A stretch of DNA of 64,000 nt from Adiantum capillus-veneris (GCA_014529385.2 CM043962.1:126074970-126138969), one strand, 5' to 3'. Positions 11,824 to 25,511 are shown, numbered from the stretch's first letter. Numbers and translations are program-made. Notes: generated by a model not told the origin, from the letters alone.

Positions 11824-13111
11824 TGGTCCTACTATGAGTGAGAATTTTTCTATGAAGCGTTAGTATGCACACATATCTATAAAGCTTCTTAATTCATGCA
11901 GATTCTTTGGATTAGGCCATGCTTTTATTACTTCTAACTTTGATGGATCCATTTGGATGTCATCTTTAGAGATAATATGACCTAAATACTCAATCTGTTG
12001 TAAGAAAATTTCACTTTTCTTTTGATTTATGTAAAAGCTTATTCTCTCGCATATTTGAAAAATTATTTGGAGGTGCTGTTTGTGTTCGTCCAAAAAATTG
12101 GAGTAGATGATTATATCATCAAAGAACACTCCAATGTAACTACGGTGAGGCCTAAAGAGCTTCTCCATCATGCGGTTGAATGTAGCCGTTGCATTGATCA
12201 AGCCAAAAGGCATGACAATGAATTCGTAGAGACCAAATGTAGAATGCGGTCTTTACAATGTCTTGATCCACTATCCTTATTTGGGAATAGCCACTTTTTA
12301 GGTCAATCGTACTAAAGTAGCTCGATCCTTGTAGCTTATCAAATAGGTCTTCTACCCGCGGAACGAGAAACCTATTTTTGATAGTGATCATATTTAGTGC
12401 TCTATAGTCGACACACATACGATATGTGTGATCTTTCTTTTGCACTAATAAAACTAGTGAACAAAATGGAGATGAACTAAGCCTAACCATTCCGTTCTCA
12501 ACCAACTCATGCACTTGCCGCATAATTTCCTCTTGTTGAGCTTGAGAAACTCGATAAGGAGGTTTATTAGGCGGTGAGCTTCTTGGAAGAAGCTCAATTG
12601 CATGGTCATCATCCCCTCGTTTTGGAGGCAATTCATTAGGGATATCGTCAGTAAAAACATCTTGGAATTCATTAAGGAAATTAGATAATCCTAATTCTTT
12701 TTTGTTCCCTTTATTTTTATTTGACAAAACATTAGGTTCATTTCGAGAGTCTTTTACAAATATCATGTACACGGAAATAGAGCTCTTTATTGACTTATCA
12801 AAAGCTTGCTTCTGTACAAGAGGTATAGTGTTACATGTCTCATTAGCATATATGTACATGTCTTTGTCTCTGTACTTAAAGTTAATTTGCCTTTCAAGGA
12901 ACTTGATGGTGGCCGCCATGCAATCAAACCATCGTGCCCCTAGGATTACATCCTCATGCTTAAGGAAAGAGATGAAGAAATCCTCTTTGTCCACATAGCT
13001 TTGGACATGAAGCTTCAATTTCCCAATTAAGGGAGTAACTGGGACTTCTTCTCCCTTGAAAGCACCATCGACTGGTAAGGTATTTCCCACCTCAAAGGCT
13101 TGGAGCATCAT
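11824..13111 (-). pseudogene. Gypsy protease and reverse transcriptase, frameshifted
   Basis: The frame 13111-12152 (319 codons) covers the end of a retropepsin-like domain ([13 protein letters not shown]) and the RT start: [14 protein letters not shown], then VCVDYRALN and [14 protein letters not shown] frameshift near 12210 moves the reading to 12213-11860, with [16 protein letters not shown] and the catalytic VFFDDII (F-x-DD), then EYLGHIIS. A further break precedes RNase H. Overall this is typical Ty3/gypsy pol. Confidence 0.9.
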
Positions 13112-13280
13112 GTTCTCTTACCTCCCCCCAAGCATGGCATAGAGGATATCCTTTGCGATGAGCATCTTCTTCTTGAACTTCAACTATGGAAGCTCTAGGA
13201 GGTTCATTGCGTGTGTTCTGTCTCATCCCAGCTCGCCCACTCTCCTCTTCTTGTTGTAGCCACTTTGTTGACTTTAGCAT
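13112..13280 (-). pseudogene. Short leader between gypsy 5' LTR and protease
   Basis: The 62-codon frame 13280-13092 runs from inside the LTR into the protease region. Nothing in it resembles gag, and no CCHC knuckle is seen. It marks the junction where gag appears to have been lost. Confidence 0.5.
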
Positions 13281-13566
13281 TCAATACTTTAGTCACTAAG
13301 AGGAGTTCCCATGGCCTAGCACTTTGAGTAAAAATTTGGAACTTTGCCCTATGGAAGTCTTAATGGAGTTAAACCTAGAGGTCTTTTAAACCCATTGATG
13401 TACTTTGCTCTTTAGCAGACCATCCCCATCTAGACCTCCAATTCCCCTCTTTTCGATCCCCTGTTGAGACCGATCTAGCAACCTTTCCAATATCCAACCA
13501 TTGCTTTCCAATGATCAGTTTAATATGAGAATTGTTTGAGAAAGTAGATATTATGTTTTTTTGACA
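13213..13566 (-). repeat. 5' LTR of the minus-strand gypsy element
   Basis: About 350 bp, starting TGTCAAAAAAACAT on the minus strand; pairs with 4484-4829. No recognisable primer-binding site follows, consistent with a deletion at this edge. Confidence 0.8.
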
Positions 13567-13698
13567 GACATGGTAGCAAAGCTCCATGGAGAGAACACGC
13601 ACTATTGAGATGATGAGGGTTGGGATTGAGGGGCTAGCTGCAATACCATAGGGATATTCTCTACTTTCGACACACCGGTCTGTAGGCATAGATCTCCT

Positions 13699-13740
<42 letters not shown>

Positions 13741-14100
13741 CCTTGATCCTTGCTTCCTCAATCACATGTCGAGAAAACGCTTTCTCACATCAACGACAGT
13801 TCAGTAATCATCCCTAAAAAATTACAATGTTTGGATCATCCCTCCATCAACCACGTGGCACTTTCTTCTCTACATTATTATAGTTAGATGTTATATAGTG
13901 GATATTCCCTACTTACAACAGCGGCTTGTAGTGACGGATCTCTTTGTGCAGACCCACGACTGCTATCCAACCTTTGGAGCTGAGTCTACACCTCGTGTGA
14001 GTGGGTGAAGAGCTTTACTCTTTAGAGAATCTAGATTCTACGCAAAAACCCTGCTACTATTTTCACTAGCACGACGAAAAAGGTAGGCCTGCTACGCGGC
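13567..14100. other. Anonymous DNA with a diverged 50-bp repeat and a (GA)n tract
   Basis: A GA run lies at about 13702-13738. Segments near 13652-13702 and 13899-13950 resemble each other (GGATATTC-CTACTT ... GATCTC-TTGTG), suggesting an old duplication. No gene is seen. Confidence 0.5.
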
Positions 14101-14284
14101 CTACTACGCTCGAGACTAAGTGGCACGGCGGGGGGGGGGGGGGGATTGAGATCTACGGTGGGGGAATTGTGGGCCGTATATCTAGGCGACGGCGCCGAAA
14201 GTAATCTAGGGTACCTTAGATAACTTTCAGGGATTGCCGTCTTGCACACGTGTTTTAAGTAAATTATGGCTCCCATGCTTCATA

Positions 14285-14355
14285 AACGCGCGCAAGGCGA
14301 AGTGGTTAGGACATGTGCCTCCCATGGGTGAGGTCACGGGTTCAAACCCCATGCC
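14285..14355 (+). ncRNA. tRNA-like SINE head with A and B boxes
   Basis: An A-box-like AGGCGAAGTGG (14295-14305) and a near-consensus B box GGTTCAAACCC (14339-14349) are spaced like a tRNA gene. Between them a CTCCCAT loop could mimic an anticodon loop. The acceptor arm does not pair well, so a genuine tRNA gene is unlikely. A tRNA-derived SINE head or pol III relic fits better. Confidence 0.5.
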
Positions 14356-14405
14356 CACAAAATGGCGTACCTAAATTACTTCGAGACGCAGGTAAAAGTA
14401 ATCTA

Positions 14406-14444
14406 GGATACTCTAGATTACAAAAAAAGTAATCTAGAGTATCC
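14406..14444. repeat. Perfect 16-bp hairpin with A7 loop
   Basis: GGATACTCTAGATTAC (14406-14421), seven A residues, then its exact reverse complement (14429-14444). The related sequence at 14198-14228 is itself an imperfect palindrome around GGTACC. Confidence 0.93.
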
Positions 14445-14579
14445 GCACCCAGATCTACAGCCCACAATCCCCCCACCATAGATCCCACCTCCTCATGCTC
14501 GTGCCACTTAGTCAAATGCCTCCCTCCACACTCTCTCGCCCGGCGACTTCAAATGGGATCTACGGTTGAGTTGATTCGG

Positions 14580-14845
14580 ATCGTTAGATGCACATTTGTA
14601 AATTCGGAACATTTGGTAAATTCGGGTAGGCTTGTAAATTTGGTGCAACCCGCACCCCATGTGTTGAACCTACGACCTCCCCACTGTAAGCCATTTGCAC
14701 TAACCACTACGTTCGCATGCGTTCGTTGAAATATAGGAGATTCGAGTATGTCATTGTAAATGTGGGTCGATTAGTAAATTCAAGGCAAATTCGTAAATTC
14801 AAGGCAAATTCGTAAGTTCAGCCAAACTAGTAAATTCGGGACAAC
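14580..14845. repeat. Dispersed short repeat around GTAAATTC
   Basis: At least seven copies of a GTAAATTC/GTAAATTT core occur between 14597 and 14838. Two tandem copies of AAATTCAAGGCAAATTCGT lie near 14776-14812. Origin unknown. Confidence 0.6.
14661..14717 (-). ncRNA. Second tRNA-like module, opposite strand
   Basis: On the minus strand, GAACGTAGTGGTTAGTGC (A-box-like, about 14714-14697) is followed by GTAGGTTCAACAC (B-box-like, around 14661-14670). A CTTACAG stretch between them resembles an anticodon loop. It is flanked by repeats of GTAAATTCGGG. Likely a SINE relic. Confidence 0.4.
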
Positions 14846-14882
14846 TGTCGAATCTGACGTACCACGATTGACACGCTCCGCA

Positions 14883-14954
14883 TTTTCCTCCTCCACCATT
14901 GATCCCATTTGAGCAGCGTTTTCCTCCTCCACCATTGATCCCATTTGAGCATGC
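14883..14954. repeat. 36-bp tandem duplication
   Basis: Two copies of a unit starting TTTTCCTCCTCCACCATTG begin at 14883 and 14919. Non-coding. Confidence 0.9.
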
Positions 14955-16250
14955 CCGTGTGATATAGTGACGAGGGAAACGCCTCCCCTTGGTTGGTTCG
15001 TCATCGGTAAATTTGTAAAACGTGCGGCTGCAGACGCGTCGTTTCACGGCCAGATTTTTCCCGTACATGAAGCTTTGCTTCAGCTCTCACGTGCTAATCC
15101 TTGCGAAAAACTGTGCAGAAATGGCAAATATAAAGCTTTTTCTGGTTCATCCCCTTTAAACAAGCCTGAAGAAAACTCCTGCCTGGTCGTGATTAGAGCT
15201 GTGTGCGAGTGGAGGAAAGGGGAAATTAGAGCCGCCACTGCCAGCAGGGATTGAATCCCCATCCTGCAGAATGAGAGACCAACGCACACGTTCTCTCTGA
15301 TTCTCAGCCGAAAACGGCCGTTTTTCCTTTCTCGCCAAAGCTTTGTGCCATCACAAAGGAGCCTTCTCCATCTGTGTGTGGCATTTCTTTCTTCCGCGGA
15401 GTTTCTAGACGCTATATCCAATCCAACCAATGCCTCCATTGTCATTCCTTGAGGCACCTTGTTAGGGCAAAATCCAACAGAAACAATAATATCAAAAACG
15501 GCAAAGTCGGTAAAGACAAGAGCAACGACCTGTTCAGCAAATCGACAAGGACAAGTCCTCTCTTTAAGCTAGTCACAACCATAGTCAAAGAGATCACCTT
15601 TATATCAAAGCACTGAAGGGAAAGGCTGGAAAATGATCACTTGAGGACAAACTGAAGCACCCTTTTCCACCTCTGTACCACCAAGTCAGTCCCATCAGAA
15701 AACAAAAATTATGTGCCATATGACGTTTGACCAAACATACATATGCAGTAATCCTGCATTACCTTCATCACCATAGTTACACATCTACAGATGATAGGAG
15801 GGTCAAGTCATTATTGACACAAGAAATACAATGCTTTGGGCCAAATCAGCTTTCCATTCTAGGTTAATATTGACCAATTCGGTTCTCAAGAGAATACTAG
15901 CTTTGCCATACATTTTCAGACAAGGATCAATGTTTCCTCTTTTCACAGAGAAAAAAAAAAAGATGTTTTGAAAGTTCTGAACATGTTAAATACAATTTGG
16001 GAGGTTGAGAGGTTTACCAAAAAGAGGATCAGAAAAGGAACTTGTAAAGCCTTACATTTGAATGTAAACACTGATCTCACAAATCACAACATGAATAAAT
16101 TTGAGATTAAACTAGTCTCAAGTGAAAGAGGAATGAAAAATTATCAATTTCTCAGCACAACCATAATGCATGTTATACTATGCTCTTAGAATCCAAAAGG
16201 TTCTTTCAATGTTTGAAGACTATTAGAGCAAACTAAGTTAATGAAATGTA
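14955..16250. other. Single-copy-looking DNA, no gene recognised
   Basis: Several open frames of 60-125 codons occur on both strands, but none has recognisable motifs and they overlap one another. The composition from about 15450 is AT-rich, like plant intergenic or intronic DNA. No repeats, LTR ends or LINE tails were noticed. Confidence 0.5.
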
Positions 16251-16281
16251 GAAGAAAACTTTCCTTTCACATTGATGCCAC

Positions 16282-17875
16282 TTAAGAGTCTACCTGTGCA
16301 GTATTGTGGATGCTCTGATTTATACATGGATGGTTATGGCACCTTTTAGAAGCATCTGAGATCGGAAGTTTGCATGTGCTAATGTTGAGTTTAATTACAA
16401 TGATAGAAACAAGTACTAGTGCTGCTCTCATGGTTATCCTTCTCCCCATCCAAGCTTGAAGGGTGCTCCTCAGTGCGTCAACATCAAGTAGCAGATGGCA
16501 GCAACCCAGCAGCATTATACCAAGGTGACTCCCTTTCCCAACTAGCTTGGAAAGTGCCTCACAAAATTAGCATCTAAAGAGGCCCAGCACAAAAAAAAGG
16601 TAGTCAATAATTGTTGATCATAGGAACTCCATTCTGACTCATAGTAGTATCTGGGTCTTGAAGCCTACAAACAACTGTCGATTTGTCGCTCCAACAACAG
16701 GATGTGAGGTTACACACTGAGTTGCAACAAAGCTCTGCGAACTTGGCTTTCATCCAAAGCTTACTTTCTGTGAGACTGGGCCAAAGCTTACTTTCAAGTA
16801 CATCTTTTGCTTGAATGTGCAACCAGTTTTGCTTCTGTTCTTGTGGAGTCTGAGCATTCAATTGGTTTTGAAGTGATTGAAATGCCAAAAAAGGTCAAAT
16901 AACATTAACTTTCTTCCATCAAAGACATCCGGTGAAATTCACTTGGGACTGCAGAAATGCACAAACCTGTATCGGCGCCACGCAACTGTTGACCTTCGTG
17001 AAGCTCAGCAATTTGCTTGATTTCGCTCCAGAAACTTACAGAGGAAAACGCTTCAGACTGCAAGCATGCAGTGTTGCAAAAGCTATATCGACTCCATTAA
17101 ACTCTTGAGCTTGGTGAAGCTCCGCTAGCAAAGCCAGTTAGGGGGGGGGAAAACAGATGGCAATGAATTCGCTGCAAGGCTGGAAATCGTTGTCCATGCT
17201 AAAGAAAGAGAGCCCCAATTTCAATTGAAACTCTGAACAGGAGTAATGCACTCCATGTGCTTGCAACTGAGGAACAATTATAGTTTACGCTTCGCCAGAC
17301 TGTTTTCGAGGTCCTTGCAGATGACATTCAAGTGTGTTTCATATCCGATTACCCCAACCTTCTTCGCCACTATAAATAACTCTGAAGCTTCCTTGGTGTT
17401 TTGCATGTCTTTTCCCTGGTCTTCCCATACCTTACTGCTCTCATTCTCATGAGTTGGGAGTTCAGCTACAATATCCTTCAACATCCAAAACAAATTTCAC
17501 ACCTCTTCCCTTATCCAGCATCAAACACGAGTATTCAATAAGAGGATAGAGTTCAGCCTTACCAATAAGCCTGCATGGCAAGCCCCTATGACGACGGCAT
17601 GCATAAACTTCCTTTCTGCAAAATCCAAAGTTTCACCCTCTGCCCCGTGAACCATGAAGGTGTTACTTAATGTATCCTGTTGAGAATCCATACTGCAATA
17701 TAGCACTTTCTTATATTTTGTCACTATGGCATTCAATCGACTGATTAAACATGTATTCTTAGATGTCCTCCCATTTTGTCCCGAGTTTAGCCCAGGCATT
17801 TTTAACAAGCTTGCTGCTGCTTCACCTTGTGCTGAGCACTTTGCCAACCCCGAACCATCATCTACAGTAAAGCTC
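16282..17875 (-). pseudogene. Candidate host gene remnant with exon-like pieces (OB-fold-like start)
   Basis: The minus strand holds several coding-looking stretches. The best, about 17875-17563, reads SFTVDDGSGLAKCSAQGEAA and continues to HAGLL. It ends at a good splice donor (TTG/GTAAGG at 17563/17562). A piece in the same phase, from 17475 downwards (DIVAELPTHENESSK), follows a plausible acceptor AAG. Further open pieces lie at 16888-16604 and 16515-16282. The V-DDGSG-A-C pattern resembles beta strands of OB-fold proteins such as the telomere CST subunit CTC1; that is a weak analogy, not an assignment. The upstream side is cut off by the (TC)n tract and LINE array, so the gene may be a fragment or have a very long intron. 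Confidence 0.3.
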
Positions 17876-17879
17876 TCAA

Positions 17880-17880
<1 letters not shown>

Positions 17881-17960
<80 letters not shown>
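17881..17960. repeat. (TC)n tract at the left edge of the LINE array
   Basis: An 80-bp TC run. Pyrimidine-rich DNA, a C-run and a second short TC run (18179-18198) lie between it and the LINE B1 ORF1 start at 18220. It is the presumed original target tract. Confidence 0.95.
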
Positions 17961-17963
<3 letters not shown>

Positions 17964-18098
17964 CCTGCCCCTCGTGCTTCCCCCTACTGCTCCCGCACCC
18001 TCTCTTTCTCGCGCGCTCTCCCGCACCCCCTGCCCCTCGCTCCCTCTCTCTCTCACGCTGCCCGCCCCGCTCCCTCTCTACTCTATCGCGCTGCACAC

Positions 18099-18134
<36 letters not shown>

Positions 18135-18219
18135 TCTATCCCCCCCCTCGGCCCCTCTCCTCAACCTATCTATCGCACCTCTCTCTCTCTCTCTCTCTGA
18201 TTCTTTGGGCCTCACCGTA
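17961..18219 (+). other. Pyrimidine-rich 5' region of LINE B1
   Basis: Almost pure C/T on the plus strand, including about 34 C residues at 18100-18133 and a TC run ending at 18198. It is either the 5' UTR/promoter of the LINE or expanded target DNA. B4 starts right after a TC tract without this segment, so its origin is open. Confidence 0.6.
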
Positions 18220-19212
18220 ATGGATCCACTTGAAGAAGACCCTGCACGGGACACGGAAGCCGCCAATGTCTCACCTATTTGCAAGCCGCGAGCAAAGGCA
18301 ACCTTCGTGCTCATGAATAAGCGGATGGCGCAGATGGAGAGGGAAATGAAGGAGTGGAAAACAGAGATGGAAGGATGGTGGAAGGAGAAGGCCAACCTCC
18401 TTCAGATGGTCTTCAATGAGGGCGCACAGTGGAAGAAGGAGAAACAGAGCCTTAACGCAGAAATACAGACACTCAAAGAAGAAGTCTCAGCCCTCAAACA
18501 GGAGAGCACAAATGCCGAGATACGGGTACTCAAAAAAGAAGTCTCGGCCCTTAAACAGGAGCTTGCTGATAGAGTAAGCAATGGACTAGAGGAAGGCGAA
18601 TTTCAACCCTCGGTAATAGATGAAATCAAGGAAATTAAGGAACAGGTAAAGATGATCACAGAGAAAGAGAAACCGAGTGTGGCAAAGACATCTTCATGGG
18701 CAGAGATGATAACAAGGACACAGAAAAAGGTGGACGAGGCTGAAAAATGGATTGAGGTCGCCAAGAAAGGGAAAGGTCAAGAAACTCCTTGTACACCGAC
18801 GCTTATATCAACATGACTCTCGAAGAGGAACAAAGAAGGCGAATACGAGCACTGCATGTGAGAGTGACCGGTCTCAAGGACATAAACAATGTGGAGAAAG
18901 AGGTCACAAGCCTTACATCCATGATGGGGATGGAAAAGCCTTTGCACACAAAGGCATGGAGGGTAGGTAAGAAAAGTGATGCCACGAGAGAGTCTTCAAA
19001 GGGGAGAGCTCTCATACTACGCTTCCCCTCGTTGGAAGAGAAGAAAGAATTCTTCAAGAAGAGGACTCCTTTCCTCGGTGATGACCCTGACTCTCTCACA
19101 GCTCGCACATATGAGAGAGGTAATGCAAGAGATTACAGCGGCACGGGAGAAGGGAAAGATAGCCTTCTACAGAGATGGACGGGTGATGATTTTAGAGCGG
19201 CCTATTGCATAA
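18220..19212 (+). pseudogene. LINE B1 ORF1 (RNA-binding chaperone type), two frame changes
   Basis: The start MDPLEEDPARD is the first ATG after the TC run. A heptad-rich coiled coil follows (MAQMEREMKEWKTEM through SALKQEL), then a WIEVAKKGKGQ linker. Comparison with B4, which reads ...KGKEASSTPTINNMTLEEEQRR in one frame, shows 2 extra nucleotides in B1 near 18790-18815. Reading moves to the frame of MTLEEEQRRRIRALHVRVTG and GRALILRFPSLEEKKEFF. Near 19085 it returns to the first frame with DLTLSQLAHMREVM and REKGKIAFYRDGRV. The C-terminus resembles the DDLT...YRDG-x-V end of LINE ORF1 RNA-binding domains. The stop is 19210-19212. In the family this protein trimerises and binds LINE RNA. Confidence 0.85.
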
Positions 19213-19242
19213 CGGTGAGAGACCTATGGGACCACATTAAAG

Positions 19243-22200
19243 ATGGCTACTTGGAACTGTAATGGGTCTATGAGGTTGGACGTGGGCGCATTTGAGGAGA
19301 GTTTCAAAGACAAGGATATTGTGTTCTTCTCAGAGACTCATCAAGCCCCTGGACAGGTAATGCCTCATGTGGTGGGATACAGATGGGAAACAACTCACAG
19401 GACAAATGCGAGATCTAAGCACGGGAGTAGAGGCTCAGGAGGAGTAGCAGTGCTATTCAGAGAGTAACTACAACCATTACTGCATATTGTACGACGAGAT
19501 GATCATGCTAGCTATATGTGGATGAGACTGAGACCTGACACAGGTCCATTCCTATATATTGCCATATGTTACTTTCCTCCTAGTACATCAATGTATGCCG
19601 CATCCAGAGGGCAGGCGCCTTTCTCTATCCTAGATGATGACATTTGGGAGTTTTCTAGGGATGGTGATATCATTCTCCTAGGGGACTTCAATGCCCGAAC
19701 GAGCAACTCGCAGACAGTCTTCTACGACACTTCAGATGAGATGCTTAGAGAGCTGAATGTGGGTGAGTTGGGGCTTGACAGATGCTCAGATGACAGAGAG
19801 CAAACAGAGTATGGGAGATACCTCATGGAAATGACGACTACACATGGATTAGCCATACTTAATGGCTTACAGCGATTTCCTCGATCAGCCGGTTTCACAT
19901 GCTTCCCACATAGACATGGGGCCAGTACAGTGGATTATGTTATGACACAACCGAGCTTTATCCCCTGCATACAAGATTTCACAGTGGGAGCCAGGCCAGT
20001 GGGCATAGCAGTAGACCATGCTCTCTTGACACTATCCGTTAAATTTCACTATAGTACAACCCAGACATCAGGAGGCAGGTCACACACCCGCTATACATTT
20101 ACTCCAGAGACTGATTTCGTTTATTCAGAGGAGATCTGGGACGGTCTATTAGAAGGCACAGCTGGCACAAATGGTACAGGCCTCTTAGTGGAGGAGTGCA
20201 CCACGCTACTGACTGAGACATTGCATGGGGCTGCATCAGTGGCATACCCACACACTCAGCCGGGCAAGAGACGACATTCTGGGAGCATGCCCCAGAATAG
20301 TTGGTATGACGAAGAGTGCAGAGAGATGAGAGACCAGCTTCAGAGGGATCTTCTTTTAGGAGTCATCACTTACAGACAGTCTCGGATTGCTTTCCAACGC
20401 CTTGTGCGATGGAAAAAGCGAGCTTACCTAGCCCAAATGGAGCAAGACTTGTATCAGATGTTCTTGAGTAGGGACTCAGGAGAGGCATGGCATCTATTCC
20501 ATGAGCACTCCCCTCCCCCAGTGATTACTTCACCTGAGGTGTGGGGCCAATATGCGACATCATTATATACGGTTCCTGGACAGGCACCCCTTCCAGACCC
20601 TACCAAGCCTTGCCCAGCTACGAGCACTTTCTTTACACCTGAGATGGTACAAAGGGCCATCGACAGAATGAAGACCGGAAAGGCATATGATCATGACGGT
20701 CTAGTATACGAGCACTTTATACATGCCAAGGATATGCTGATGGAGGTTCTCGCAGTGTTGTTCAATCGTGCCATGTGTGAGGGATTACCTGAGACTTGGA
20801 GATTGTCTAATATTGTGCCCATCTTCAAGGCTGGTGACCCTACAGAGCCTCGAAACTACCGCACTATCATGGTTGGACACACATTGGCACAGTTGTATGC
20901 ATCCATCCTGGAGCAACGCTTGAGTAATTCGGCAGAGGGCGAGGGGGTACGAGCAAAGGGTCAAGCCGGCTTCAGGAGGGGTTTCTCCACTCTTGATCAT
21001 ATCCTGACACTCAGGGCCATCATTGACGAGGGTAGAGCACATGGGAGACGAATATATTGTAGCTTTGTGGACTTTCGTAAAACATTTGACATGGTACCAA
21101 GAGCTCGATTGATACGCAAACTACAAGAGATGGGGGTGCCCATAGAGGTGATTTGGGGGATCATGGCTTTCTATAGATCAGTGATGGGACGGGTACGCAC
21201 TCCGGAAGGGGTATCTGATTTAGTTCACTCTACCATTGGAGTGAAACAGGGCTGCCCATTGTCTCCTACTCTATTTGGTATGTATGTTGATGAGGTGTCT
21301 GATTACATCGATAGAGAGGGTGACAGAGGTGCACAGCTGGCAGGGACGTGGATCCCATTGTTGCTATATGCTGATGATATTGTGCTGATATCTGACTCAC
21401 CAGAAGGTATGCAACGACAGTTGGATGCACTACGCAATTTTGCAGAGGATAGTGGATTGTGTGTAAACCTAGGTAAAACCAAGGTTATGGTGTTTAACAC
21501 CACACCACAATGGGTCAGGAGATCAGTACCCACTTTCAAATATGGTCAGGAGATTGTGGAGTATACAGATGCATACACTTACCTCGGGGTAGTCTTTACT
21601 GGGCCGAGATTTTCCTTGAGAAGAGCAGTAGAGACTAGACTAACTAGAGCTGGTGCGGCTCTGGGAGGAATGGAGAGGATGTGTTCACAGGTTCAGTTCC
21701 AGGAACCTAGGACAAAGTTATGGCTCTTTGATACTTTGGTTGCCTCTACTACATTATATGGGGTGCAGGTTTGGGGACCCTCTATAGGCCAGGATGGGTG
21801 GAGGCGTATGGAGAAGCCCCTGGTATCTATGATCTCTCGGCTGATTAGAGCCAAGGTTTTTGTACCGCATGATATCATTCGAGCGGAATTAGCTGCCCCC
21901 CCTATGGAGATTGAGGCGCTCACAAGATCAGTCTCCTTTGTACACAGTCTCTGGGATTCTACAAGAGACAGATATGCCAGGGTGGCTCTAGAGTCCTCCA
22001 GACAATTAGCTCTTAACGGGGATACATCATGCTGGTATGCTCAGATGACATCATGGTTTCAGACACATGGTTTCACCATGGATAGGTTGCCTCCTTTTCA
22101 GTACTCTCTTCAGGCACGCTTGAGGTCTCTGACACGGGTAGAGATTACTAGACTCATCCGTCAAGATTTGATCCAGCTGGACACGAGGAGGACATGGATA

Positions 22201-22867
22201 GAGCCGTTACAGGAGTTGGGCACAAAGATGGCTTTCTATAGAGAGCATCTTCTCCACCTCAAGGGGGATGGGTTTGTAATTCGACCTAGCTATATGGACA
22301 CCCATCTTTCGCATGGTTTGCGTTGTGCCATTGGCCATATACGCACGTCCTCACATCAGCTCGAGATTGAGACGGGCAGATTCAGAGGGACACCAGCAAA
22401 TAACAGAATATGCCGCTTATGCCATCTAGAGCCAGAGACAAAAGTACATTACATATGTCATTGCACAGTGTACTATGAGATACGAGGTTCGTTTTCAGTG
22501 TCTATTCAGAGAAGGTTTTGGGCCTCTATCTAGGGTCCTCAGTTATGAGGATCAAAGATGTCTTGGGCTTTATCTACATGAGTTACACAAGCATAGAGAA
22601 ACCTTACTGAGGAGAGGTGAAGAGAGACATCCCCAGAGACAGATCACAAATTTCTTTACACTAGATACTGTACACGCAGAAGAGCAGACAGAGGAGCAAC
22701 CAGCGACGATGGAGAGGTCTACCCGCACTACTGGCATTCTCATAGACCGAGCATTGGAGCTAGGGAGATCTAGACGACCCCGAGGGAGGAGAGGAGCTAC
22801 ACAATTTCGAAGGAGGCTATGGCAAAGGATTCAAGCCATACTCTTTCGTCGTCCAGAGTACAGATGA
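19243..22867 (+). pseudogene. LINE B1 ORF2: endonuclease, reverse transcriptase, CCHC, PIP-like motif
   Basis: The start MATWNCNGS places the endonuclease's catalytic Asn just after the ATG, 30 nt beyond the ORF1 stop in the same frame. Endonuclease motifs: SETHQAP (Glu), LLGDFNAR (Asp/Asn) and VDHALLTL (His). RT motifs: SFVDFRKTFDMVP, GVKQGCPLSPTLFG and catalytic YADD at 21367-21378. A CCHC knuckle CRLCHLEPETKVHYICHC lies at 22411-22464. One in-frame TAA sits at 19465-19467. One extra T near 22487 shifts the frame, and the true C-terminus continues to 22867. That tail holds QRQITNFF (22634-22657) and an Arg-rich end. Without these two lesions the protein would be about 1,200 residues. Confidence 0.93.
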
Positions 22868-23048
22868 AGATGGATCTCTACTCCCCTCCCAGATTGTCTT
22901 CATATTGTACTGCTTAGTTTAGGATCCCGCAGTATTTATATTTGTTATCCTAGTTTAATTTATTTTGTTAATCTCACTTTGTAGCAGATACACCGCATTG
23001 TAACTTTCTGGTCTCATAGGTCATTTTGGCCTTTTGAAGACGTTAATG
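22868..23048 (+). other. LINE B1 3' UTR with conserved tail hairpin
   Basis: It ends GGTCTCATAGGTCATTTTGG then CCTTTTGAAGACGTTAAT. The segment AGGTC-ATTTT-GGCCT (23018-23032) can form a short hairpin (with one G-U pair) that recurs in sister copies and in family A. There is no poly(A). Confidence 0.8.

Positions 23049-25511
<2,463 letters not shown>

Larger units (their letters stand above)
4484..13566 (-). mobile_element. Ty3/gypsy LTR retrotransposon, decayed, gag missing, split by a copia insertion
   Basis: Two directly repeated segments of about 350 bp bound the element: about 4484-4829 (3' LTR) and about 13213-13566 (5' LTR). Both begin TGTCA on the minus strand. A purine-rich stretch (AAGAGAGAGG on the minus strand, 4831-4842) directly precedes the 3' LTR and fits a polypurine tract. 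Internal order on the minus strand is protease, RT, RNase H, integrase, as in Ty3/gypsy. No gag is visible between the 5' LTR and the protease, so the 5' internal region has been deleted. Frameshifts and stops occur throughout. Target duplications are not clear because the lower edge is a microsatellite. Confidence 0.85.
14115..14513. repeat. Fold-back inverted repeat, arms about 65 bp
   Basis: The left arm 14115-14183 (ACTAAGTGGCACG ... GATCTACGGTGGGG ... TTGTGGGC) is matched in inverse orientation by the right arm 14451-14513. The arms differ mainly in a poly-G run (about 14130-14144). The spacer holds a tRNA-like module and two further palindromes, so the whole unit could fold into a branched structure. 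It could be a fold-back transposon or a MITE-like element; no target duplication was established. Confidence 0.7.
18199..23048 (+). mobile_element. LINE B1, near full-length member of family B
   Basis: The order is ORF1 (coiled coil plus RNA-binding C-terminus), ORF2 (endonuclease, RT, CCHC knuckle, basic tail), then a short 3' UTR. The UTR ends in the family tail GGTCTCATAGGTC ... GAAGACGTTAAT at 23010-23048. The organisation is L1/Tx1-like. The tail stops just short of the TC tract seen in sister copies, because LINE B2 abuts it directly. ORF1 has two compensating frame changes, and ORF2 has one stop and one frameshift, so the copy is inactive but little decayed. Confidence 0.92.

Noticed and set aside
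14285-14355. Functional tRNA gene
   Set aside because: A and B boxes fit, but the acceptor stem does not pair and the spacing is long; a SINE relic is more likely.
17974-18219. ORF1 start of LINE B1 upstream, at 17974
   Set aside because: The extra 82 residues are Pro/Ser/Leu low complexity from C/T-rich DNA. The ATG at 18220 begins the conserved-looking protein.
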